This document shows positions 52,854 through 62,017 of a stretch of DNA of 64,000 nucleotides, one piece after another (positions within the stretch are counted from its first letter, which is position 1; each line of letters starts with the position of its first letter). The stretch comes from Sphaerisporangium melleum (GTDB taxonomy: Bacteria > Actinomycetota > Actinomycetes > Streptosporangiales > Streptosporangiaceae), in contig NZ_BMNT01000017.1 in the NCBI RefSeq assembly GCF_014646695.1, forward strand, positions 87,620-151,619, in the 5' to 3' direction. Under the pieces are notes generated by a model. It worked only from the letters and a program-made list of their open reading frames with translations, ran no database searches and was not told the DNA's origin. The translations under genes were made by a program, and so were the position numbers.

Positions 52854-54590
52854 ATGCCCCGCCTGCACCACCTCGTCGCGGGGCTGAGCGCCCTTGGATC
52901 ACTGGTCCTCACCCTCCACCCGCATCCGAGCGGCTCGACCGACCGCGTCACCCCTGGAACGGTCCGCGTCGAGGCCACGACCCACGTGACCATCAACCTG
53001 CTGGACGACCGGGGCGTCATCCAGCAGGTGGTGCGCGAATACGACACACCGGCCGGCACCGGGAGCGGGTTCACCGTCTCCCCCGACGGTGTCGTGGTGA
53101 CCGCCACCGGCGTCGTGCGGCCGGCCAAGGACCCGGCCGTCTACGCCGCCAACCGCGTCTTCGCCGAGCACTTCAAGGTCAAGGTCCCGGCGGACTTCTC
53201 CCGGCACAAGCTGAAGAACCCCGAGCTGAACGCCCGGCTCCAGGCGTGCTATCCGCCGCGCAACTCCCACTGCATCGTCACCACGAACCTGAAGATCACG
53301 GTGTTCCCCTACGCCGACCCGCCGGTCTCCGAGGGGTACCCGGCCGACCTGCTGCACAGCGGTGGCTCGCCCGGATCGCCCGCCGTGCTCAAGCTGGCCA
53401 AGGGCGGCGAGGACGGCACGCTGCCGACCGTGCCGCTCGGCACCACGCTGGGCAGCGGCATCGAGTCGGTGGACACCGCCGGCCTGCCCAGCCGGCCGAG
53501 CGCGAAGAACCCGCCCGTGCTGCAGACCGCCCACCTCGACCCGCCGGGCGGCCGCACCTTCAAGCCCGCCGAACGGGACAAGCTGGCCGCGTTCCTCAAG
53601 GCCGACGGCGAGGGGGCGGCGGTGATCGACGACACCAAGAGCGAGGTCGTCGGCCTGCTCACCGGCAGCGGCGGCGCGGCGACGCTGACTCCGGTGGACG
53701 ACATCAGGTCCGCGCTGGTCGCCGCCGACGTGACCGCGCGCCGCGGGCCGGTCGACGTGGTGTACGAGACCGCGCTCGCCCCGTTCCACAACAAGTCCTA
53801 CGCGGGCGCGATCCCCGTGCTGGAGCAGGTGCTCAGGCTCCGTCCCGACCACGTGGTCGCCCAGGACCATCTGCGCACCGCCCGCGCCGCCCGCGGCGGG
53901 GCCGGCACCGTCTCGCCCGGCCCGTCCACGACACCACCGGCCGTCACGGGTTCGTCCGCGGGTTCGGCGTCCCGGCTGCTGCTGCCGGTCTCGGCCGGGG
54001 TGGTCGCGCTGGCCGCCATGGTCGCGGTGGCGGTGCCGCTCATGCTGCGCCGCCGCAGGCGGGTCGCCGCCGTGACTCCGGGGGGCCTCACCGATCCCCA
54101 CGGCCCGCGGGAGTTCGCGCAGCTCGCGGAGCACGCGGAGCTCGGCGAGTTCGCGGAGCCGGGCGGGTTCCGCGAACCGCTCCCGGCCGGCTCGCCCGGC
54201 ACGGGCGGGTTCCCGGCGACGTCCGGTCACTCCGGTGCGGACGGCGCGTACGGATACGGCGGCCCGGTGGGCGCCGCCGGGGCGTCCTTCCCGGGAGGCT
54301 CTGGGGATTCCGGCGGCTCATCCGGCTCGCCGGGCGCCGCGCAGCCGGCCGGTTCCGCCCCGGGCGCGGCCGGCGTCCCCTCCCCCGGTGGCGCGTCCTG
54401 GCCGCCCCAGGGAACGCAGGCCATGGAGCCGCCGTACCCGGCCGAGCGGGCCGGCGACCCGTCCCCGCCGGCCGGCGTCCCGGTGCCGGCGCCCGGCGGC
54501 ACGCAGGCGCGCTTCTGCACCCAGTGCGGCATGCGCCTGGGCAAGGCGCACCGGTTCTGCGGCTTCTGCGGGAACCCGGTGGAGCAATGA
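52854..54590 (+). CDS. trypsin-fold-like membrane protein with C-terminal zinc ribbon
   Basis: The ATG at 52854 follows AGGAGG. The 578-residue protein has an N-terminal hydrophobic signal or helix (about 5-22). A serine-protease-like domain follows (about 40-300, GTGSGFTVSPDGVVVTATGVV, then VVGLLTGSGG), in which I cannot find the His/Asp/Ser triad. It is followed by one membrane helix (about 375-397), a Gly/Pro/Ser-rich stretch, and a C-terminal zinc ribbon CTQCGMRL...FCGFCG. The ribbon is probably cytosolic and the protease-like domain outside. The stop overlaps the kinase ATG (ATGA), so the pair is co-translated. Confidence 0.8.
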   Translation: MPRLHHLVAGLSALGSLVLTLHPHPSGSTDRVTPGTVRVEATTHVTINLLDDRGVIQQVVREYDTPAGTGSGFTVSPDGVVVTATGVVRPAKDPAVYAANRVFAEHFKVKVPADFSRHKLKNPELNARLQACYPPRNSHCIVTTNLKITVFPYADPPVSEGYPADLLHSGGSPGSPAVLKLAKGGEDGTLPTVPLGTTLGSGIESVDTAGLPSRPSAKNPPVLQTAHLDPPGGRTFKPAERDKLAAFLKADGEGAAVIDDTKSEVVGLLTGSGGAATLTPVDDIRSALVAADVTARRGPVDVVYETALAPFHNKSYAGAIPVLEQVLRLRPDHVVAQDHLRTARAARGGAGTVSPGPSTTPPAVTGSSAGSASRLLLPVSAGVVALAAMVAVAVPLMLRRRRRVAAVTPGGLTDPHGPREFAQLAEHAELGEFAEPGGFREPLPAGSPGTGGFPATSGHSGADGAYGYGGPVGAAGASFPGGSGDSGGSSGSPGAAQPAGSAPGAAGVPSPGGASWPPQGTQAMEPPYPAERAGDPSPPAGVPVPAPGGTQARFCTQCGMRLGKAHRFCGFCGNPVEQ

Positions 54591-56302
54591 GCGGGCAGGT
54601 CCCGATGCCGCCGCTTGTCGGCGCCCAGGTCGGCGACTACCTCGTCGAGGCGGTCGTCGGCCAGGGCGGCATGGCCACGGTCTACCGCGCCCGCGACCAG
54701 CGCCTCGGCCGCGCGGTCGCGCTCAAGGTGCTGGCCCCGCAACTTGCCGCCGACCAGCGGTTCCGCGACCGGTTCGTCCGCGAGTCGCGGCTGGTCGCTG
54801 CGGTCGACCACCCCAACATCATCCCGATCTACGAGGCGGGCGAGAACGGCGAACTGCTGTTCATCGCCATGCGGTACGTCGAGGGCGCCGATCTGCGCAA
54901 ACTCATCCAGGGCAGCGGCCCGCTGCCGGTGGCCCGCGCCTACCGGCTGTTCACCCAGATCGCCTCGGCGCTGGACGCCGCCCACCAGCAGGGCCTGGTG
55001 CACCGGGACGTGAAGCCGGCCAACATCCTGATCGCCGACGGGTCCGACCGCGACCCCGAGCACGTCTACCTCACCGACTTCGGGCTGACCAAGAGCACCT
55101 TCTCCGAGGCCGGGCTGACCAGCCACGGCCACTTCATGGGCACCCCGCGCTACGTGGCGCCCGAGCAGATCCGCGGGCTCACCGTGGACGGCCGCAGCGA
55201 CCTGTACGCGTTCGCCTGCGTGGTGTACGAGACGCTGGCCGGGCTGCCGCCGTTCCAGCGGGACACCGAGCTGGCGCTGCTGTACGCGCACGTCTCGCAC
55301 GACCCGCCGCCGCTCACCCCCTACCGGCCCGATCTGCCGCACCCGGTGAACCAGGTGATGACGCGGGCCCTGGCCAAGTCACCGGGCGAGCGGTACGCCA
55401 CCTGCCGGGAGTTCGTCACCGCGCTGCGGGACGCGATCAGTGACGACGACCAGACCAGGGGTGCGGCACGGACGGGGCCGGCGGGGCAGGCCTCCACCGG
55501 CACCGTCCCCACCCCGGCGGGGCACCCCTCGCACCCGAGCCACCCCGGCCACCCGGACCGGACCGAGCGGACCACGGCCCTGCGTTCGCCGGGCACCTCG
55601 CAGCCGCCCGGCCCCGTTCCTGTGATGGCGGACGGCTCGCTGACCCGGCCCGGGACCGCCGCCGCCCGGCCCACCCGCCGGCGGCGATGGCCGGTGGGCG
55701 TCCTGGCGGGCGCCGCGGCCGTACTGGTCGCGGTGGCGGTCGCGGCCACCCTGCTCGTCGACCGCGGGGTCACGCCCGTGGGCGACAAGCGCTACCCCGG
55801 CAGCGCGGCGGTGCCGCTGTCGTTCGAGTACCCCGGCCACTGGGAGGCGCGCGCCCACGCCGACGAGTACGTGATCGTCTCGCCGGCGGCGGCGGAGTTC
55901 GACGCGCTGTTCTCGGTGCCCATCGCCTCGGACTGGACGGCGGTCAACGCCCTGGCCGGCACCAGGCCCGAACGGGCGATGGGGCTGTTCGCCGAGCTCA
56001 ACGACACCATCACCACCTCCGACCCGCCCGAGACGCTGAAGCGGAGCCTGAGCTTCGTCCTGCCCGGCCCCGCCGACTTCGCCTCCGCCCTGACCACGGC
56101 CACCGTCGCCGGCCACCCCGCCTTCCGGCTGACCGGCGTGGTCAACGACCCCGCCCAGCAAGGACGCCTGGACCTGATCGCCTACATCATCGGCCGGGGC
56201 CAGGGCCGGCCCGTGGGCCTGATCGCCTTCTTCTGCCCGCCCGGCGGATGCGACCAGCCCACCATCGACCGCATCCTCACCACCCTCCAGCTCACCTCCT
56301 GA
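54587..56302 (+). CDS. PknB-like Ser/Thr protein kinase with extracytoplasmic domain
   Basis: The 571-residue protein begins at the ATGA overlap. The kinase domain (about 15-280) has G-Q-G-G-M-A-T-V-Y-R, Lys in VALKVL, HRDVKPANI, DFG in LTDFGLTK and the APEQ activation segment. A Pro/Thr/His-rich linker, about 285-360, is followed by one membrane helix (about 370-390). The outside C-terminal domain (about 400-571) looks like an LpqN/PsbP-type beta-sandwich with a C-x6-C pair near the end. PASTA repeats are absent. The adjacent protease-like gene may sense or relay the same signal. Confidence 0.9.
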   Translation: MSGQVPMPPLVGAQVGDYLVEAVVGQGGMATVYRARDQRLGRAVALKVLAPQLAADQRFRDRFVRESRLVAAVDHPNIIPIYEAGENGELLFIAMRYVEGADLRKLIQGSGPLPVARAYRLFTQIASALDAAHQQGLVHRDVKPANILIADGSDRDPEHVYLTDFGLTKSTFSEAGLTSHGHFMGTPRYVAPEQIRGLTVDGRSDLYAFACVVYETLAGLPPFQRDTELALLYAHVSHDPPPLTPYRPDLPHPVNQVMTRALAKSPGERYATCREFVTALRDAISDDDQTRGAARTGPAGQASTGTVPTPAGHPSHPSHPGHPDRTERTTALRSPGTSQPPGPVPVMADGSLTRPGTAAARPTRRRRWPVGVLAGAAAVLVAVAVAATLLVDRGVTPVGDKRYPGSAAVPLSFEYPGHWEARAHADEYVIVSPAAAEFDALFSVPIASDWTAVNALAGTRPERAMGLFAELNDTITTSDPPETLKRSLSFVLPGPADFASALTTATVAGHPAFRLTGVVNDPAQQGRLDLIAYIIGRGQGRPVGLIAFFCPPGGCDQPTIDRILTTLQLTS

Positions 56303-56415
56303 CCCGGCCGGGGCGACGGTCGGGGGCGTTCTGTACGCTTCCGGCGCCCGGGCGGAACGCCGGCGTCCGGGACGGAAGGGACCCCGCCCTCCGCCCCACG
56401 GCGTAGGGAGATCGC

Positions 56416-57129
56416 ATGCCGGCGCTGAGCCATCGGCACGAGGACGGCGAGCACCTGGCCTCGCTGCTGTGGGAGTTCGGCCCCGGCTGGCGGGCGATCT
56501 CCTCGGCCATGCTGGGGGGCGGGATCGGCCCGGTCGAATGGGTGCTCAACGCCCAGGTCGTGGCCGGCTACTCCCGGATGGACCCGGTCGCGCACCTGCT
56601 GGAGCTCGCGCCGCCCGGCCTTGGAGTGGGCATGCTCACCGCGGCCTCGGTGCGCCATCACACCCGCGCTCACGACGGTGGCGTGGACGCCGTCGCCACC
56701 GTGGGCCTGCGCGTTCCCACCTGGGCCGCCAGCCCTGAGGGCGTCCGCGACCGCGAGCTCCGTGAGCTCCGTGAGCTCCGTGAGACGTTCCCGGCCCCGG
56801 GGACCATCAACATCATCGTGGCCGTCCCGGTGGCGATGAGCGACGCGGCCCTGGTCAACGCGGTGATGACGGTGACCGAGGCCAAGGCCCAAGCCCTCGC
56901 GGAGGCCGGATACGCCTGCACGGGGACCGCCTCGGACGCCGTCTGCGTCGCCGCGCGCGCCGACGGGCCGGAAGAGCTGTTCGGCGGCCCCCGCTCCACC
57001 TGGGGTGCACGCATGGCCCGTGCCGTGCACCGCGCCGTTCTCGACGGCGCCCACGCCTGGACCGCCCTCCACCTCGCCCCCGCCTCGCCGTCCCTCGCGC
57101 GGGACGAGCAGGCGGAGGAGGCCGGCTGA
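56416..57129 (+). CDS. cbiZ: adenosylcobinamide amidohydrolase
   Basis: CbiZ removes the aminopropanol side chain from adenosylcobinamide so that salvaged incomplete corrinoids enter cobalamin synthesis. The ATG follows GTAGGGAG. The 237-residue protein has the family motif run GTINIIVAVPVAMSDAALVNAVMTVTEAKAQAL and GTASDAVCVAA. An in-frame 9-bp tandem repeat (56755-56781) inserts E-L-R-E-L-R-E-L-R ahead of that core. It is convergent with btuD, the stops abutting as TGATCA. The neighbouring importer and riboswitch support the salvage role. Confidence 0.9.
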   Translation: MPALSHRHEDGEHLASLLWEFGPGWRAISSAMLGGGIGPVEWVLNAQVVAGYSRMDPVAHLLELAPPGLGVGMLTAASVRHHTRAHDGGVDAVATVGLRVPTWAASPEGVRDRELRELRELRETFPAPGTINIIVAVPVAMSDAALVNAVMTVTEAKAQALAEAGYACTGTASDAVCVAARADGPEELFGGPRSTWGARMARAVHRAVLDGAHAWTALHLAPASPSLARDEQAEEAG

Positions 57130-57912
57130 TCAGGGAGTGGCAGGGCGGACGAGGTTGACGAGGGGGCGGCCGTCCTCGCCGGGGGCGACGCGGACGTGGG
57201 CGCCGAAGGTGCCGGTCAGCAGCGGCTCGGTGAGCACCTCGGTGGCCGGGCCGGAGGCGACCTGGCGCCCCTGCGCCATCAGCAGCACCGTGTCGGCGTA
57301 CTGCCCGGCCAGGCTGAGGTCGTGCACCGTCGTGACGATGGTCAGCCCGTCGGCCAGCCGCAGCCGGTCGACCAGTTCCAGCACCTGCTGCTGGTGACCG
57401 AGGTCGAGGGCGGTGGTGGGCTCGTCGAGCAGCAGTACGGGGGCCTGCTGCACCAGCGCCCGGGCGAGCACGACCCGCTGGCGCTCGCCGCCGGAGAGCC
57501 GGCCGAGCGGGCGCGCGGCGAGCGCGGACAGGTGGAGCCGTTCGAGCACCGAGGCGGTCACCTCACGGTCGCGCCGGCCGTCCCTGCCGAGGTAGCCGAT
57601 GTAGGGCGTGCGGCCGAGCAGGGCGTACTCGGCGACGGTCAGCCCCGGTGGCAGCAGCGGGTTCTGCGGGGCGTAGGCCATCAGCCTGGCCCGCCGGCGC
57701 GGTTTGAGCGCGCGCACCGGCACGCCGTCCACCGAGACCTCCCCGCGCGCCTCCAGCAGGCCCATCATGACGCGCAGCAGGGTGGACTTGCCCGCGCCGT
57801 TCGGCCCGATGACGGCCAGCCACTCGCCGTCCCGCACCGACAGCCCGACGTCGCTGAGCACCTGCCGTCCGCCGAGCGTCGCCGACAGCCCTCGCGCCTC
57901 CAGCGCGCTCAC
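57130..57912 (-). CDS. btuD: corrinoid ABC transporter ATP-binding protein
   Basis: The GTG at 57912 overlaps the btuC stop. The 260-residue protein has the Walker A motif GPNGAGKST, the Q-loop near APQNPLLPPG, the signature LSGGERQR, Walker B VLLLDEPTTALDL and H-loop His in VTTVHDLSLA, as in Fe-siderophore/cobalamin ATPases. It powers the BtuC channel. It is the last gene of the riboswitch-controlled operon. Confidence 0.9.
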   Translation of the reverse strand: MSALEARGLSATLGGRQVLSDVGLSVRDGEWLAVIGPNGAGKSTLLRVMMGLLEARGEVSVDGVPVRALKPRRRARLMAYAPQNPLLPPGLTVAEYALLGRTPYIGYLGRDGRRDREVTASVLERLHLSALAARPLGRLSGGERQRVVLARALVQQAPVLLLDEPTTALDLGHQQQVLELVDRLRLADGLTIVTTVHDLSLAGQYADTVLLMAQGRQVASGPATEVLTEPLLTGTFGAHVRVAPGEDGRPLVNLVRPATP

Positions 57913-59144
57913 GTCTCCACCGCCCTGGTGGCCCGCAGCACGCCGATGAAGAACGGGGCGCCGATGAAGGCGGTGACCACGCCGATGGGCAGCTCCGCCG
58001 GGGCGAGCGCCGTGCGGGCGACCAGGTCGGCGAGCACCAGGAACGCCGCCCCGGCCAGCAGCGAGACCGGCAGCACCACGCGGTAGGACCCTCCGGCGAG
58101 GCGGCGGACGACGTGCGGCACGACGATGCCGACGAAGCCGATCAGCCCGCTCACCGCCACGGCCGAGGCCGTGGCCAGTGAGGCCGCGCACAGCACGACC
58201 AGGCGGACACGGGCGGCGTTCACTCCGAGGCTGACCGCCTCGTCGTCGCCCACCGACAGCACGTCCAGCAGCCGGCCGTGCGCGATCATGACGACGGAGG
58301 ACACCACGGCGTACGGGGCGATCAGCCAGACCTGGGACCAGTCGCCGGCGATGCCGCCGAGGATCCAGACGTAGATCCGCTGGAGCTGCTCGTAGTTCAT
58401 CTGCTGGACGAACGCCTGCAGCGCCGACAGGAAGGAGGACACCGCCACCCCGGCCAGCACCAGGGTCGCGGTGCCGCCGCCGCGGGCGGTGCTGGTGCCG
58501 AGCGCGTACGCCAGCAGCACCCCGCCGACGGCGCCGGCGAACGCGGCGATCGGCACCATGCCGACGGCCGACGGCACCAGGGCGATCACGAGGGTGGCGG
58601 TCAGCCCCGCCCCGGCGGCGGCGCCGAGCAGGTACGGGTCGGCGAGGGGGTTGCGGAACACGCCCTGGTATCCGGCGCCGGCCAACGCCAGCAGCCCGCC
58701 GACGACCGCGGCGAGCACGACGCGGGGCATGCGGAGCTGGAGGAGCAGCCCGCGCTCGACCGGGGAGAGCCCCGAGTCCAGGGTGACGAACGGGAGCCTG
58801 CCGAGCAGTTCCAGGACGACGCCCCTGACCGGGAGACCCGCCGCGCCCACCAGCAGCCCGGCCAGCGCGCACACCGCGAACACGGTGAGCGCGAGGGCCA
58901 GCACGCCCGGGCGCAGCCGCGCCACCGGCATCGCACCGGACGCGACGGCGGTCTCCGGCGCCCCCGCGACCACGGCCGGCCCACCGGGCTCCCCCGCGTC
59001 CGTGGCGGTTCGCGGATCGGGGACGACGCGGCCGGTGCCGTCCGGTGGCCCGGCCGTGATCTCCTCCGGCCCGGATGGCGCGCAGGGCGCTGCCGGGACG
59101 GCGGGCCGCCGTCCCGGGCCGGGGTCTGATCTGCTGCCGCTCAT
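57909..59144 (-). CDS. btuC: corrinoid ABC transporter permease (FecCD family)
   Basis: The 411-residue protein starts ATG at 59144; a 70-residue Pro/Gly/Ala-rich extension precedes the first helix, and an internal ATG at 58931 would give a more usual length. About nine to ten membrane helices follow, with family motifs LLLQLRMPRVVLAAVVGG, GVFRNPLADPYLLG and the coupling-helix region LGVNAARVRL...GLIGFVGIVVPHVVRRL. It is 98 bp downstream of btuF and coupled to btuD. Confidence 0.9.
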   Translation of the reverse strand: MSGSRSDPGPGRRPAVPAAPCAPSGPEEITAGPPDGTGRVVPDPRTATDAGEPGGPAVVAGAPETAVASGAMPVARLRPGVLALALTVFAVCALAGLLVGAAGLPVRGVVLELLGRLPFVTLDSGLSPVERGLLLQLRMPRVVLAAVVGGLLALAGAGYQGVFRNPLADPYLLGAAAGAGLTATLVIALVPSAVGMVPIAAFAGAVGGVLLAYALGTSTARGGGTATLVLAGVAVSSFLSALQAFVQQMNYEQLQRIYVWILGGIAGDWSQVWLIAPYAVVSSVVMIAHGRLLDVLSVGDDEAVSLGVNAARVRLVVLCAASLATASAVAVSGLIGFVGIVVPHVVRRLAGGSYRVVLPVSLLAGAAFLVLADLVARTALAPAELPIGVVTAFIGAPFFIGVLRATRAVET

Positions 59145-59242
59145 GGTCGCGGGGGTGTTCCAGGTGCTCGGGTGCTGTCGGATGTGCTCGGGTGCCGCGG
59201 GCCGTTCCCCGGGTTCCTCGGGTTCGTACCGGGCGGGACGGA

Positions 59243-60196
59243 TCAGGCGGCCGCCTTACGGACGGCGGCGTCGACGATCTCGGCGAAGTCGACGACGCGC
59301 GGGCCCCAGCGCGAGGCGATGTCGTCGTCGACCGGGAACACCTGGTCCTTCTTGATCGCCGACAGCCCGCCCCAGCCGGGCCGCTTGGCCAGGGTCTGCT
59401 TCGACTGGCCGCAGCACTTGGTGTCGGCCAGGAAGATCAGGTCGGGGTCGGCCTCGGCGACGAACTCGGTGGACAGCTTGGGGTAGCCGCCCGCCGCGTC
59501 CGGTGCCTTGTCGGCGATGTTGGTGAGCCCGAACATCCCGTAGATCTGCCCGATGAACGTGCCGGAGGTCACCGAGAACGGGGTGTTGTCCAGCTCGTGG
59601 AAGTAGGTGAGCTTCTTGTCCTTGGGCGCGGCGGCGGCGAGCTGCTGGATGCGGCTCTGCATGTCCGCGACGACCTGCCCGGCCTTGGCGGTGTTGCCGG
59701 TCGCGGCGCCGAGGTCGCTGATCTCGTCGTAGCTCTCCTCCAGCTTGGTCGCGGCCGGTTCGAGCAGCACCGGGATGCCGACCTTGGTCAGCGCGGCCAC
59801 CACGCCGCCGGTGTCGTTGGCCAGCACCACCAGGTCGGGCTTCCTGTCGATGATCGACTCGGCGTTCGGCTTGTAGCCCGACAGGTCGCTCTTGGGCGCC
59901 TCGGCCGGGTGGTCGGACTGGTCGTCGACCGCGACGACCTGCGGGCCGGCGCCGATGGCGAACAGGGTCTCGGTCGCGGTGGGCGAGATCGAGACGATGC
60001 GCGAGGGTTTGGCGGGGATGGTGACCGCGCCGTTGCCGGCCTGGACGGTGACCGGGAAACCGGCGGCCTGCGCCGAGGCGGCGGGGGTGGCGGGGGCGGT
60101 CGCGCTGGTGCCTGCGGTGTCGTCGGACTGGCCGCATCCGGCCAGCGTCAGCGCACCCAGCAACGCGCCCGCGACGGCCGTGCGTACGGGCCTCAC
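59243..60196 (-). CDS. btuF: corrinoid-binding lipoprotein, ABC transporter substrate-binding protein
   Basis: The GTG at 60196 follows AGGAGG by eight bases and gives 317 residues. The N-terminus is a lipoprotein signal with lipobox L-A-G-C near residue 21. The mature domain has the BtuF/FepB helical-backbone fold: RIVSISPTATETLFAIGAGPQVVAVD, KPDLVVLANDTGGV, and GYPKLSTEFVAEADPDLIFLAD with C-C near. The substrate is inferred from the cobalamin riboswitch upstream and cbiZ downstream; a siderophore would otherwise be equally possible. Confidence 0.9.
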   Translation of the reverse strand: MRPVRTAVAGALLGALTLAGCGQSDDTAGTSATAPATPAASAQAAGFPVTVQAGNGAVTIPAKPSRIVSISPTATETLFAIGAGPQVVAVDDQSDHPAEAPKSDLSGYKPNAESIIDRKPDLVVLANDTGGVVAALTKVGIPVLLEPAATKLEESYDEISDLGAATGNTAKAGQVVADMQSRIQQLAAAAPKDKKLTYFHELDNTPFSVTSGTFIGQIYGMFGLTNIADKAPDAAGGYPKLSTEFVAEADPDLIFLADTKCCGQSKQTLAKRPGWGGLSAIKKDQVFPVDDDIASRWGPRVVDFAEIVDAAVRKAAA

Positions 60197-60598
60197 GAGG
60201 GGTTCCTCCTGTTGCCGGGAAATCGAGAGACCCGCGAAGTGACGGATCACCCTTTTCCACGAGGGTTGATGGCGTCGGCGCGGCGGGCAGGCGACCTGGC
60301 TCGGGCCTTTCAGGCCTCACAGTTGCGGGACAGCGCCGGAATCACACCGGACTTCGCTGCGCGCCACGCGTCAGGGGAACGGTACCAACCCACGTCCCGC
60401 CGGGGAACGCGCGGGTGGCGAGGACCGCGGCCAGGGCGCCGCGATGCGGCGCCCCTGGCGACGGGCCCGGTCGCACTTGCTGGTGGCCGGGGCCGATGCG
60501 AGGGCCGGGCGAACCGGGTTCCGTGTGCCCCGGGACCGGTACGACGCCGGGCACGGGCGCGCGGGTGGCCGGGTGCGGCCGGCCGATGGGCGGCCCCC
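60197..60598. other. 5' region of btu operon and spacer to Gfo/Idh gene
   Basis: The right part, roughly 60400-60598, is a G+C-rich spacer with no supported gene. The left part holds the btuF leader: the riboswitch, a hairpin near 60246-60270 and the ribosome site. No ORF with a ribosome site is seen. Confidence 0.5.
60258..60398 (-). ncRNA. cobalamin riboswitch controlling btuFCD
   Basis: The minus strand carries the conserved cobalamin core: GCGCTGTCCCGCAACTGTGA at 60336-60317, preceded by a CCGGTG-x5-TCCGG stem near 60353-60337. The B12-box-like GCCAGGTCGCCTGCC lies at 60300-60286. A hairpin with ATCA-CCCT/AGGGT-TGAT arms at 60246-60270 follows and may be the expression platform. These elements match the cobalamin aptamer family. 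It should repress btuFCD when cobalamin is plentiful. Confidence 0.85.
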
Positions 60599-61465
60599 TC
60601 AGCGGAGCTGGGCCTCGGCGGCGGCGATGATCTCCTGGAGGCGCAGGCCGTGCTGTGCGTCCAGCGGGTGGCCGCCGCCCCGGCGCACGGTCGCGGCGAA
60701 CTCGGCGACCATGTCGGGGAAGACGTCGTAGCCGAGATCGCCGCCGTCGAGCGTCTCGGTGCCCTGGCGGCCGAAGACGGCGACCTGCGAGGAGCCGTGC
60801 TCGACCCGGGCCGCCATGGACAGGGACGCCTCGCTGACCGCGCCGGTCTCGTGCTCCAGCAGCAGGCCGACCCAGCCCAGGCTGTCGCCGTGCGCCCGCA
60901 CCCCGGTGATCCGGCCCAGGGACGCGTCCAGCATGTCGATCATGTGCGGGCCGACGTCCAGGATGGCGCCGCGCTCCTGCCGCCAGGGCGAGTCGATGGT
61001 GTACAGCGCGCCGGAGACGTTCATGGCGTAGCCGCCGAACGGCTCGATGGCGCGCACCCGCCGCAGGAACGCCTTGGTGGCGGCCGAGTAGCGGAAGGTG
61101 AGGACCATCTGCGAGGCGACGCCGGCCTCGCCGACCGCCTGGGCCAGGCGCTTGGCCGCGTCCAGGTCGGCGGCCAGCGGCTTCTCCAGCAGCAGCGCCT
61201 TGCCGGCGCGGGCGGCCAGGACGCCGAGCTCGGCCTGGACGGCGGGCGGTACGCAGAAGGCGACCGCCTCGCAGACCTCGAACAGCTCCTCGATGCGCTC
61301 GTACACCGGGACGCCGAGCCGTGCGGCGGCCCGCGGCCGGCGCGCCCAGACCCCGGCCAGCCGCGTGTGCGGTCCCGCGGCGAGGGTGGGCGCGTGGACG
61401 GCCTCCGCCCACGGTCCCGCTCCGATCAGGCCCACCGACACCGGCCGTTCGGCGCTCAGATCCAC
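60599..61465 (-). CDS. Gfo/Idh/MocA-family NAD(P)-dependent oxidoreductase
   Basis: The 288-residue protein begins with GTG. It has an N-terminal Rossmann domain (VGLIGAGPWAEAVHAPTL) and the family motif E-K-P-L in LLLEKPLAAD carrying the catalytic Lys. A smaller alpha/beta domain follows, with D-V-G-P-H-M-I-D. It probably oxidises a sugar or inositol derivative, but the substrate cannot be read. Length is at the short end for the family. No neighbouring pathway gene is evident. Confidence 0.85.
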   Translation of the reverse strand: MDLSAERPVSVGLIGAGPWAEAVHAPTLAAGPHTRLAGVWARRPRAAARLGVPVYERIEELFEVCEAVAFCVPPAVQAELGVLAARAGKALLLEKPLAADLDAAKRLAQAVGEAGVASQMVLTFRYSAATKAFLRRVRAIEPFGGYAMNVSGALYTIDSPWRQERGAILDVGPHMIDMLDASLGRITGVRAHGDSLGWVGLLLEHETGAVSEASLSMAARVEHGSSQVAVFGRQGTETLDGGDLGYDVFPDMVAEFAATVRRGGGHPLDAQHGLRLQEIIAAAEAQLR

Positions 61466-62017
61466 GGCGCTCAGCTCCCCGAGATACGCAGGCGGTCATT
61501 CCCGCCGGCGGTGCGCGAACCCGCCCGCCGGCGATCGTCGCGAGACTAGCCCAAGCGCGGGCGACGCCGCAGGCGTCCGGCGAGGCCGCCCCCGGCCGTT
61601 CCGTCTCGCCGGCCATCCGGCGGCGCGAACCTCATCCGGCGGCCGGTGCCCGTGCCCGTGCTCGTGCTCGTGCTCGTGCGATTCCGCGGAGCGCCGGCCA
61701 CGTCCGGGCGGACCGGAACGCCGCGGCAAAGGAGACCGGAACGCCGCCTGGATCAGGCCGTTCGCTAGAAAAGCGCAGCTTGCCCCGACTATGGCGCTAT
61801 TCACGGGCTTCTTCCGATATGTGGCCACTTCGTGACACGTGCCGGAGTTTATTGACATCACGTCTTGCTGAGAGTCAGTTGATCGTGATACTTCATTGAT
61901 CCATTGGCCACTTTGCCGCGAGAGTAGCCCCTTGTCTCGTTCGCGGCAGTTGTGGCTTTGGCGGCGTTATCGAGGGTAACGAAGCCGCCCGCGCCGAGTT
62001 CAGAGAGGTACCCCCTG
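61466..62017. other. divergent intergenic region Gfo/Idh / P450
   Basis: This 552-bp region includes a GTGCCC/GTGCTC hexamer repeat (61646-61675). From about 61770 to 61960 there is a distinctly A/T-rich stretch that likely holds the P450-terpene promoter. A minus-strand frame 61496-61861 codes a His/Glu-rich product but lacks a ribosome site. No supported ORF. Confidence 0.4.
61646..61675. repeat. five-copy GTGCYC hexamer repeat
   Basis: GTGCCC occurs twice, then GTGCTC three times in tandem. It is a slippage-prone microsatellite with no known role. Confidence 0.6.

Noticed and set aside
61496-61861. Minus-strand frame with an H-E-H-E-H-E-H-G-H-G-H stretch
   Set aside because: The His run comes from the hexamer microsatellite and there is no ribosome site or conserved flank.
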